A program made the position numbers and the translations under genes. Of a stretch of 15,932 nucleotides of DNA, positions 1 to 5,981 are shown one piece after another. The stretch lies in assembly GCA_041179245.1 (NCBI GenBank), contig JBEGTT010000101.1:1-15932 (forward strand), in the 5' to 3' direction. The DNA comes from JBEGTT01 sp041179245 (GTDB taxonomy: Bacteria > Pseudomonadota > Gammaproteobacteria > Burkholderiales > Rhodocyclaceae). The notes under the pieces are model-generated. The model saw only the letters and a list, made by a program, of their open reading frames with translations. It was not told the DNA's origin and ran no database searches. The number at the start of each line of letters is the position of its first letter. Position 1 is the first letter of the stretch.

Positions 1-446
1 AAGGCATGGAAACCCTGAAAATTCGGATGGAAGCACAATCTTCAACAGCCCTCAAACTGGCAAGCTGGCTGGAAAACCACCCCAAAGTGACGCGTGTTTT
101 TTATCCCGGATTACCCTCTCACCCCCAACACACACTGGCCATGCAACAGCAAACGCTAGGCGGGGCTATTGTGTCATTTGAAGTCAAAGGTGAAGGAACC
201 CAAAGCACCAAAGATGCTGCTTGGCGCGTGGTAGATCACTGTCGGCTGCTATCGATTACCGCTAATTTAGGTGATACCAAAACGACCATCACCCACCCAG
301 CAACAACGACTCATGGCCGAATCAGCCCTGAAGCTCGTCAAGCTGCGGGGATTTCGGATGGTTTATTACGGGTGGCGGTAGGACTAGAAGCCTTGGGAGA
401 CCTGCAAAATGATCTTTCTCGTGGCTTGGATTTAATCAGCGTTTAA
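1..446 (+). CDS. metZ: O-succinylhomoserine sulfhydrylase, C-terminal part (5' end outside window)
   Basis: This is the 3' end of a Cys/Met-metabolism PLP enzyme that makes homocysteine from O-succinylhomoserine and sulfide in methionine biosynthesis. The reading frame is open at the left edge, with the first complete codon at position 3, so the ATG at position 6 is internal and not a start. Family features of the C-terminal domain are present: the substrate-loop segment LGDTKTTITHPATTTH, followed by GRISPEARQAAGI and the closing DGLLRVAVGLE. The PLP-binding lysine lies upstream and is not in the window. The H-G-R-I-S-P-E-A-R pattern favours MetZ over cystathionine gamma-synthase (MetB) or MetY, but without the N-terminal half the choice within the family is an inference. 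The gene ends in TAA, overlapping the stop codon of the convergent hpnC gene. Confidence 0.88.
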   Translation, partial: GMETLKIRMEAQSSTALKLASWLENHPKVTRVFYPGLPSHPQHTLAMQQQTLGGAIVSFEVKGEGTQSTKDAAWRVVDHCRLLSITANLGDTKTTITHPATTTHGRISPEARQAAGISDGLLRVAVGLEALGDLQNDLSRGLDLISV

Positions 447-1294
447 CGAAGCCAACGCCGGTCACGCTTGAAGTGTGACCGAGCCAACTTGACTAACATC
501 CCACACCAATCCCTTAGCGTTAATACCGGGCGTTTACGGAAAATATCTCCGCCACACTGATCCAGTTTTTGAAGTATCCGCAAACCACCCATCACCGTAA
601 GCTGGATTTCCCACTTCAACCGCCCCGGTAACACCTCAATCAACGGCGCACCCGCACACATTAACTGGCGCGCACGCTTGGTCTGAAAGCGCATCAAATC
701 ACGCCAGCGAGGCGAGCATGTGTCACCGTTGGCAAAGGCAGCTATCTCTGTCTCCGTCAGGTCAAAAAGGGCCAACTCGCTCTGCGGTAGGTACACCCGC
801 CCCTTGTTCCAATCAATCGCCACATCTTGCCAGAAGTTAATCAGTTGTAAAGCCGTGCAGATATGGTCTGAATACTTCAAATTCTGTTGGCTAGCCTGCC
901 CAGTTAAGTGCAAAACCAACTGCCCCACTGGGTTAGCTGAACGACGGCAGTAGGCCAGCAATTCCTGAAAATCAGCATAGCGAGTTTGTTGAACATCCTG
1001 CTCAAAAGCTGAAATGAGTTCATAAAACGGGCTTAGGGGTAGATCAAAATCAGCCATTGTTTTTGCTAATGCCTGAAATAAAGGATGGATCGAGGGCTGG
1101 CCGGCAGCCAAAATATCTAGTTCAGCTCGGTAGGCGCCCAGCGCAGACAACCTTTCCTCTGGAAGCGCATCACCTTCATCAGCAATATCATCGGCAGATC
1201 GTGCAAAGTGATAAATCGTCGCCATCGGCTGACGCAAGTATCGCGGCAGCAAAATAGAGGCAACGGGGAAGTTTTCATAATGATTAACTGACAT
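443..1294 (-). CDS. hpnC: Hydroxysqualene synthase HpnC (squalene/phytoene synthase family)
   Basis: This cytosolic trans-isoprenyl diphosphate synthase-type enzyme of 283 residues has the usual HpnC length. In the three-step bacterial squalene route HpnD makes presqualene diphosphate, HpnC converts it to hydroxysqualene, and HpnE reduces that to squalene for hopanoids. The N-terminal HYENFPVAS signature is at residues 5-13, and the first Asp-rich metal-binding motif DDIAD at 35-39. The segment CRRSANPVG is at 116-124, and the second Asp-rich motif sits within LINFWQDVAIDW at 151-162. The start ATG at 1294 is preceded by AGGA about 8 nt upstream. The gene stands alone here: no hpnD, hpnE or shc adjoins it, although hpnC, hpnD and hpnE often cluster. 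Its stop overlaps that of metZ. HpnD is a paralogue, but the NFPVAS start and single-gene features fit HpnC better. Confidence 0.88.
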   Translation of the reverse strand: MSVNHYENFPVASILLPRYLRQPMATIYHFARSADDIADEGDALPEERLSALGAYRAELDILAAGQPSIHPLFQALAKTMADFDLPLSPFYELISAFEQDVQQTRYADFQELLAYCRRSANPVGQLVLHLTGQASQQNLKYSDHICTALQLINFWQDVAIDWNKGRVYLPQSELALFDLTETEIAAFANGDTCSPRWRDLMRFQTKRARQLMCAGAPLIEVLPGRLKWEIQLTVMGGLRILQKLDQCGGDIFRKRPVLTLRDWCGMLVKLARSHFKRDRRWLR

Positions 1295-1331
1295 ATCTAA
1301 AGTCCTAAGAGGCTGCCAAATAATACCAGCA

Positions 1332-1361
1332 CTGCCAATCTGAGGACTTATGGGCTATAAT
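1332..1361 (+). promoter_or_regulatory. Sigma-70-type promoter of tRNA-Leu
   Basis: A perfect -10 box TATAAT lies at 1356-1361. A 4/6 match to the -35 consensus, CTGCCA, lies at 1332-1337, giving an 18-bp spacer. The start point is expected near 1368, about 16 nt before the mature tRNA. A GC-rich stretch (CCGGCCTCG) just after the -10 box resembles the discriminator of stringently controlled stable-RNA promoters; that regulatory reading is inference. Confidence 0.7.
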
Positions 1362-1383
1362 CCGGCCTCGCTAAGTTGTACCT

Positions 1384-1468
1384 GCCCAGGTGGCGAAATT
1401 GGTAGACGCACCAGATTTAGGTTCTGGCGCCGTAAGGTGTGAAGGTTCGATTCCTTTCCTGGGCACCA
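1384..1468 (+). tRNA. tRNA-Leu (anticodon UAG)
   Basis: The cloverleaf can be drawn by hand. The acceptor stem GCCCAGG (1384-1390) pairs fully with CCTGGGC (1458-1464), followed by discriminator A and an encoded CCA (1466-1468). The anticodon stem CCAGA/TCTGG encloses the loop TTTAGGT with anticodon TAG at 1418-1420, which reads CUA and, with wobble, other CUN leucine codons. The long variable arm (1428-1440, class II) and the discriminator A are typical of tRNA-Leu. The T-arm is 1441-1457 with loop TTCGATT. It is a single-gene transcription unit with its own promoter and terminator. Confidence 0.98.
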
Positions 1469-1481
1469 ACAGCTAGTACAA

Positions 1482-1508
1482 ACAACCCGCTCTAGAGCGG
1501 GTTTTTTG
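1482..1508. terminator. Rho-independent terminator, probably bidirectional (tRNA-Leu and ygjP)
   Basis: The perfect 16-nt palindrome CCCGCTCTAGAGCGGG (1486-1501) is followed on the plus strand by six T residues (1502-1507), giving a classic intrinsic terminator 17 nt after the tRNA CCA end. On the minus strand the same stem is followed by TTGTTTGT and lies just beyond the ygjP stop codon at 1517. It therefore probably ends both convergent transcripts. Confidence 0.9.
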
Positions 1509-1516
1509 TTGTTTTC

Positions 1517-2020
1517 TTACCGAACGCTTTCTAGGTAACAAAGGTACGCCCGAAGGTCAAATTCGATCTGGAAGTAGTCGGGTTCCATGTGCTGACACAG
1601 CTGATAAAAAGCCTTGTCGTGGGCCGACTCTTTCATGTGCGCCAGCTCATGCACCACAATCATCCGCAAAAACTCGGCAGGCATGTCTTTGAACACGGTT
1701 GCCACGCGGATTTCGCGCTTGGTTTTCAGCTTCGCACCCTGCACCCGCGACAGCGTCGTATGCGTGCCCAAAGCGCTCTGGATAACATGCAACTTGCTGT
1801 CAAACGCTACCTTGCTCAACGGGCCTGCATTACGCAAATATTCTGCCTTAATCTCATGCACGTAGTCATACAGCGCTTTGTCAGTACGCACCGCATGAGT
1901 CCGTGGATATTTTTTCAGAAGAATATCCGCCAAGTTCCCCTGTTCAATCAATTGCTGAACTTGCTCAACCAGCGAAACAGGGTATCCAGCGAGGTAATTA
2001 GGCGGTGGTTTTGGACGCAT
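1517..2020 (-). CDS. ygjP: YgjP-type zinc metallopeptidase-like protein (DUF45/M48-like)
   Basis: The predicted protein has 167 residues, the same length I recall for E. coli YgjP, and closely resembles it throughout. Recognisable blocks are SRVQGAKLKTKREIRVATVF followed by the zinc-binding helix VVHELAHMKE with its HExxH motif, and further on HMEPDYFQIEFDLRAYL. This gluzincin-like fold predicts a metal-dependent peptidase, but the physiological substrate of the family is unknown to me. I chose the ATG at 2018-2020 (protein start MRPKPPPNYLAGYP) because the E. coli homologue aligns from a similar point. The frame stays open upstream to 2152, but that extension would run through the start of ycaO and has no family counterpart. 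The gene is transcribed divergently from ycaO and ends at the bidirectional terminator next to tRNA-Leu. Confidence 0.88.
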   Translation of the reverse strand: MRPKPPPNYLAGYPVSLVEQVQQLIEQGNLADILLKKYPRTHAVRTDKALYDYVHEIKAEYLRNAGPLSKVAFDSKLHVIQSALGTHTTLSRVQGAKLKTKREIRVATVFKDMPAEFLRMIVVHELAHMKESAHDKAFYQLCQHMEPDYFQIEFDLRAYLCYLESVR

Positions 2021-2084
2021 GGCGGCATGGTATAGCGTATCTAGCGTACACTGCGCCCCCTTCCATTTTTGCCGGACACTTCTG

Positions 2085-3824
2085 ATGCAAGCCATTACCG
2101 CTGAACACTTTATCCCCGGCAAAGATGCCTCGCTTGAACATACGATTAACACCCTTCAAGCCAAGTTGATTGCCAAAGGTTTCGAGATCGAGGAATGTTC
2201 TTGGTTGAATCCGGTGGATAACGTCTGGTCAGTGCATGTTCGTAACACCGCCTGCCACCTAATGTTCACTAATGGCAAAGGGGCGACCAGGCTGGCGGCT
2301 CACGCCAGCGCCTTGGGCGAGTTTTTCGAGCGTTTGTCCTGCAATTACTTCTGGAACCACTACTACCTCGGCGACGAAATAGCCAACCGCGAATTTGCCC
2401 ATTACCCACGCGAACGCTGGTTTCCCATCGAAGACGATGAGATTTGGCCAAGCGGTTTGTTAACCCCTGAACTGCAAGCGTTTTACAACCCGGACAGTTC
2501 AATCCCGTCAGGTGCATTGGTTGACATCAATACCGGCCATTACGAACGCGGCATTTGCGCCATTCCCTATGTTTGCCAGCGTGACGGCCAAGAAGTCTTT
2601 TTCCCGGTCAATATCATCAGTAATTTGTATGTCAGTAACGGCATGTCCGCCGGCAATACCCCAGCGGAAGCTCGTGCCCAAGCGCTTTCTGAAGTATTGG
2701 AACGCCACGTTAAATTCAAGGTCATCGCCGAAGGCATCTGCTTGCCTGACGTTCCTGAAGAAGTGATTGCCCGTTACCCAGCCATCGCCGCCGGTATTGC
2801 CGGGCTGCGTAATGCGGGTTTTGGCATTTTGGTGAAAGATGCTTCGCTGGGCGGCAGGTATCCGGTGATGTGCGTGACCATGCTTAACCCCAAGGATCAA
2901 GGCGTGTTTGCCAGCTTTGGCGCGCACCCCCGCTTTGAAATTGCCCTCGAACGCTCGCTGACTGAACTGTTGCAAGGTCGCGCATTGGAAGCACTGGATG
3001 GCTTCCCTGCCCCAAGCTTCGATTTAGAAGATGTGGCCAGCACCCCGAATATCGAAATCCATTTTGTCGACTCCAGCGGCCTGATTCATTGGAATTTCCT
3101 CTATGAAAATGCTGACTTTGAGTTCGTTGATTGGAATTTCACCGATACCGAAAACGGCACGACCACCGACGACAACGATTGGCTGATGGATTGTATCCAT
3201 GCCGATGGTTACGAAATTTATGTCGCCGACTTTGACCATCTGGGGGTTTACGCCTGCCGTATTCTGGTGCCCGGTATTTCCGAGATTTACCCCACCGATG
3301 ATCTGGAATGGGAAAACAACAGCGTGGGTGCGTTGGTTCGCCCCGCCATTCTGAATCTTGGCGAACTCGAAGACGACGAATGCACCGTGTTGCTCGACAC
3401 GCTCAATGAACATAATGTCGCGGACGAGCGCCCAGTTGCTGCCTTGATTGGTTTAGCCCCCGACGCAGGTTCCATCTGGGCCGATTTACGTGTTGGCGAA
3501 CTGAAAACCCTGCTCGCGTTGGCCATTGGTGACAGTGAAGGGGTTCGTGATGGTTGCGAGTGGATTCGCCAGTTCGAACAGCTTGATGCCAGCCGTCGCC
3601 GGGTGTATCAGTGCATCGAAACGCTGCTGGACATGGAAGATGCGAATGCTTTTGAAGTAGCGCTTGAAAGCCTCTATGGCACAGATACGCTCGACATGGC
3701 CACCGATCTGATTGATGGGGACGTGCGCTTCTTTGGCCTCGTATCACCCACCTTGGATATCGAAGGCTGCGCGCTCCACCAAGCCCTGTTAAACGAATAC
3801 AAAAAGGTGCACGCATGGGCGTAA
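2085..3824 (+). CDS. ycaO: YcaO protein, accessory factor for ribosomal protein S12 methylthiolation
   Basis: The 579-residue protein aligns from end to end with E. coli YcaO (about 586 residues), an ATP-binding YcaO-superfamily protein reported to support RimO-dependent beta-methylthiolation of Asp in ribosomal protein S12. The ATP/Mg ligand positions appear intact: E79 and E82 in SALGEFFERLS, E195 in NTPAEAR, and E203, E206, R207 in SEVLERH. These are offset by four from the E. coli numbering because of a slightly longer N-terminus. The C-terminal third (from about residue 440) is the helical repeat-like domain of this subfamily. The PxPxP tail of cyclodehydratase YcaO proteins is absent, and no precursor peptide or E1/ocin-ThiF gene is near, so a natural-product role is unlikely. 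I chose the ATG at 2085 because MQAITAEHFIPGKDA aligns with the E. coli start; only a weak GGA lies upstream. The frame is open back to 2019. Confidence 0.92.
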   Translation: MQAITAEHFIPGKDASLEHTINTLQAKLIAKGFEIEECSWLNPVDNVWSVHVRNTACHLMFTNGKGATRLAAHASALGEFFERLSCNYFWNHYYLGDEIANREFAHYPRERWFPIEDDEIWPSGLLTPELQAFYNPDSSIPSGALVDINTGHYERGICAIPYVCQRDGQEVFFPVNIISNLYVSNGMSAGNTPAEARAQALSEVLERHVKFKVIAEGICLPDVPEEVIARYPAIAAGIAGLRNAGFGILVKDASLGGRYPVMCVTMLNPKDQGVFASFGAHPRFEIALERSLTELLQGRALEALDGFPAPSFDLEDVASTPNIEIHFVDSSGLIHWNFLYENADFEFVDWNFTDTENGTTTDDNDWLMDCIHADGYEIYVADFDHLGVYACRILVPGISEIYPTDDLEWENNSVGALVRPAILNLGELEDDECTVLLDTLNEHNVADERPVAALIGLAPDAGSIWADLRVGELKTLLALAIGDSEGVRDGCEWIRQFEQLDASRRRVYQCIETLLDMEDANAFEVALESLYGTDTLDMATDLIDGDVRFFGLVSPTLDIEGCALHQALLNEYKKVHAWA

Positions 3825-4066
3825 AACCAATGAGCTACGAAGAATTTCTCGATGAAGTCAGCACCTTGCTGACAGAAATTTATACTCTTGAAGATCAGGT
3901 GGCGATTGACATCGTGATGCGCGCTCAAGCCGATGATTTTTTCAGTGGCCACGACGACGACCCAACCATCTGTACGCTAGAACGGGCGGAGCAAGACGCG
4001 CGCACTGTATTCAAGCAATACAAACAGCCCAAGAAGCCACCGCGCTCAAATGGAGTCACCCATTAA
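3815..4066 (+). CDS. Uncharacterised 83-residue protein overlapping the ycaO 3' end
   Basis: I do not recognise a family. The protein is acidic in its middle, with FSGHDDDP at about residues 43-50, and basic and proline-rich at the end (KQPKKPPRS). It is mostly predicted helical, with no signal peptide or membrane segment. The start ATG at 3815 lies 10 bp inside the end of ycaO, with AAGGTG about 6 nt upstream, which suggests translational coupling. The alternative ATG at 3830 has no ribosome binding site. The coupling suggests a role alongside YcaO or a shared expression need, but that is inference. The frame is real-looking rather than a shadow because it continues well past ycaO with normal codon use. 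Confidence 0.7.
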   Translation: MGVKPMSYEEFLDEVSTLLTEIYTLEDQVAIDIVMRAQADDFFSGHDDDPTICTLERAEQDARTVFKQYKQPKKPPRSNGVTH

Positions 4067-4134
4067 CTTTCTGCACCAGACTGGTAAAATCCAGCCCGCT
4101 CTGCCCCTACTATTGCCCCTAATGAATTTGACGT

Positions 4135-4140
4135 GGAGGA
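4135..4140 (+). promoter_or_regulatory. Strong Shine-Dalgarno for the PAS protein
   Basis: GGAGGA lies 8 nt upstream of the ATG at 4149, which fixes that start. It is one of the best ribosome binding sites in the window, whereas the downstream chemoreceptor gene has none obvious, so the pair is probably translationally coupled. Confidence 0.75.
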
Positions 4141-4148
4141 ATTAGCGA

Positions 4149-4667
4149 ATGAAGCGTGCGATAACACCCACCCGTGTGGAACGCATCATGCGGGAGACGG
4201 ACTTCATCGTCTCCAAAACCAATTCAAAAGGCATCATCACTTACGGCAATCCAATTTTTATTGAGTTTTCTGGCTACACAGAAGCGGAACTACTGGGTTC
4301 CCAGCACAACATCATCCGGCACCCTGATATGCCACGAGCAGCCTTCAAACTTGCTTGGGACACCATTCAATCGGGCAAAGAGTTTTTCGGGTATGTGAAA
4401 AATATGTCCAAAGACGGTAGTTATTACTGGGTTTTTACTCATATCACCCCTGATTTTGGACATAACGGTGAAATAGTGGGGTACACATCGGTGCGCCGCT
4501 GTCCAAAACGTAGCGCCATTGAAGCTATTGCACCGGTCTACCAACAAATGCTGCAAGCTGAACAAGCTGCTGGCGCACGGGATGCCATTACCGCTGGCAC
4601 CAAAGTTCTTGTTGATCTCCTGACTTCTGCAAATACCCAATATGAATCACTCATCTTCTCACTTTGA
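4149..4667 (+). CDS. Stand-alone Aer-like PAS sensor protein (CetB-like)
   Basis: The 172-residue soluble protein consists of one PAS domain (about 15-125) and a short helical tail. It closely resembles the N-terminal PAS domain of the E. coli aerotaxis receptor Aer, which binds FAD and senses redox state. Even the numbering agrees: N34, H53, R57, H58, D60 and F66 occupy the Aer positions in GNPIFIEFSGY and HNIIRHPDMPRAAF, and W70 is present. Position 79, Trp in Aer, is Phe here. There is no transmembrane segment or signalling domain, so output must pass to a partner. The chemoreceptor encoded immediately downstream, overlapping by 26 bp, is the obvious one. The arrangement matches Campylobacter CetB (PAS) with CetA (membrane receptor). 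FAD binding is inferred from the family, not shown. Confidence 0.87.
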   Translation: MKRAITPTRVERIMRETDFIVSKTNSKGIITYGNPIFIEFSGYTEAELLGSQHNIIRHPDMPRAAFKLAWDTIQSGKEFFGYVKNMSKDGSYYWVFTHITPDFGHNGEIVGYTSVRRCPKRSAIEAIAPVYQQMLQAEQAAGARDAITAGTKVLVDLLTSANTQYESLIFSL

Positions 4668-5931
4668 CCGGCGCATCCTTGTTTTAGTCCTCATTGCCTT
4701 CGGATTTGGCGCTTCTTTTTGGCAAACATGGGCAGCGCTTCCCTTTTTATTACTCGGGATGATTGTTGTTTTCAGCCAGAACCCTGCTTCAGACCACAGT
4801 TCCCTGGATGGCATTGACCTGCTACTGAAAGCGACTGGCCGAGGGGAACTGGTTGGACGACTCCCTCAAACCATCCAGTCGCCGGTACTCGAAGAAATTC
4901 GTGCCAACCTAAACTCCGTACTGGACCAAACAGAAACCACCTTTCGCGAAATTGTGGGGGGCCTAGAAGCGAATGCAGAGGGACGGACTTGGCGGCGGCT
5001 ACAAATGACAGGCCTCCACGGTACCTTTAAAGCCGTACTTGAAAAAATGCAGGTACTCATCGATCAGATGGAGGCCGTTCAGGAATCTGTCGCCAGAGAA
5101 GCGCTGCTCTCCCGAATTTTCCTCCGTTCTGAGAACGGGCTTTCGATGGCGATCAAACATGTTAGCGAGTCTTTACAACATGTTGGAGTCAACGCCACCC
5201 GCTCTGAGTCTCTCGCCAGCACCTTTGCTGAAACCACCCTACACCTATCCGATGCAGCCCAGAAAATGTCCAGTGTGCTAAGTAGCGCTCAGTCCTCGGC
5301 ACAAATTGGTGTCACTGCGATCAAGGATTTGACGGAAAAAGCCAGTGCTATCCGGAACCTGACAGGGCGAATTGATGGGATCGCCAAACAAACCAACCTA
5401 CTTGCCTTGAATGCCGCCATTGAAGCTGCTCGTGCAGGAGAGGCAGGACGAGGATTTGCCGTCGTTGCCGATGAAGTACGCAAACTCGCTGACCAATCCC
5501 AGCGTACCGCCGAAGAAATTGCAGAAGCCATCGGTGCGATGACCGCTGCAATGGATTCCGCCACAGGTCATGTCACCAGCCTTTCGGAGGCAGTAATGGC
5601 ATCAACGACAACAGCAGATCAGTTTTGTGCAGAATTAGGGAGCGCAGCAAGTACCGCCCACGAAGTACGCGAAATATCGACAGCCATTGGGCAAGGATCA
5701 ACCTCCATGGAATCCTCAATGAGTCTGGTTGCATTGGCTCAGAAAGCACGTTCCGATGCCAATCAAATACTCCATGGTCACGTTGTCAGCGTCGATAGCC
5801 TCTCTGAAATCGAAAAACAAGCCATTACCATGGTCAGATCCCGACAATGGGTAAAAGGTAGTGCTGATCGCGAAGCGCTTATCAACATTTACGACAACTT
5901 ATTTAGCAGCATTGAAGCTCAAATGCGCTAG
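4642..5931 (+). CDS. Membrane-anchored methyl-accepting chemotaxis protein (CetA-like partner of the PAS sensor)
   Basis: This 429-residue chemoreceptor starts inside the end of the PAS gene. Two closely spaced hydrophobic segments, about residues 12-26 and 31-45, form a hairpin with almost no periplasmic loop, so it cannot bind external ligands in the usual way. A HAMP-like linker follows (about 50-140). The signalling helices carry the highly conserved hairpin tip KQTNLLALNAAIEAARAGE...GRGFAVVADEVRKLADQ at about 249-285, which should contact CheA and CheW. The C-terminus lacks a CheR/CheB-binding pentapeptide. By analogy with CetA, it should relay the signal of the cytoplasmic PAS protein. 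The ATG at 4642 is the only start upstream of the first membrane segment. No che genes are in the window. Confidence 0.88.
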   Translation: MNHSSSHFDRRILVLVLIAFGFGASFWQTWAALPFLLLGMIVVFSQNPASDHSSLDGIDLLLKATGRGELVGRLPQTIQSPVLEEIRANLNSVLDQTETTFREIVGGLEANAEGRTWRRLQMTGLHGTFKAVLEKMQVLIDQMEAVQESVAREALLSRIFLRSENGLSMAIKHVSESLQHVGVNATRSESLASTFAETTLHLSDAAQKMSSVLSSAQSSAQIGVTAIKDLTEKASAIRNLTGRIDGIAKQTNLLALNAAIEAARAGEAGRGFAVVADEVRKLADQSQRTAEEIAEAIGAMTAAMDSATGHVTSLSEAVMASTTTADQFCAELGSAASTAHEVREISTAIGQGSTSMESSMSLVALAQKARSDANQILHGHVVSVDSLSEIEKQAITMVRSRQWVKGSADREALINIYDNLFSSIEAQMR

Positions 5932-5981
5932 CGCAACCTGCTCGAATAATACAAAAAAATATTCACCCCTAACTCCTCTCT

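Noticed and set aside
1384..1468. tRNA-Leu as an active integration (att) site
   Set aside because: No integrase and no direct repeat of the tRNA 3' end is present on either side; both flanks are ordinary chromosomal genes.
2508..2975. Long open frame on the minus strand opposite ycaO (also at 3024-3413 and 3403-3816)
   Set aside because: These are antisense shadows of a strongly conserved gene. Their translations are low-complexity or His/Arg-rich and match nothing.
2085..4066. A ribosomally made peptide (azoline/thioamide) biosynthesis cluster around YcaO
   Set aside because: The protein is of the E. coli YcaO type with its own C-terminal domain. There is no cyclodehydratase partner, and the 83-residue neighbour lacks a leader plus Cys/Ser/Thr-rich core.
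4067..4148. Flagellar sigma-28 promoter in front of the PAS/chemoreceptor pair
   Set aside because: TAAA occurs at 4084-4087, but no GCCGATAA-like -10 element follows at the right distance.
5289..5564. Minus-strand open frame opposite the chemoreceptor signalling domain
   Set aside because: Ala/Ser-rich translation caused by the conserved helical repeat codons of the receptor; no start signal.
5944..5964. Hairpin GAATA/TATTC before tex as a terminator for the chemoreceptor gene
   Set aside because: Only five A/T-rich base pairs, no T run on the plus strand; too weak to call.
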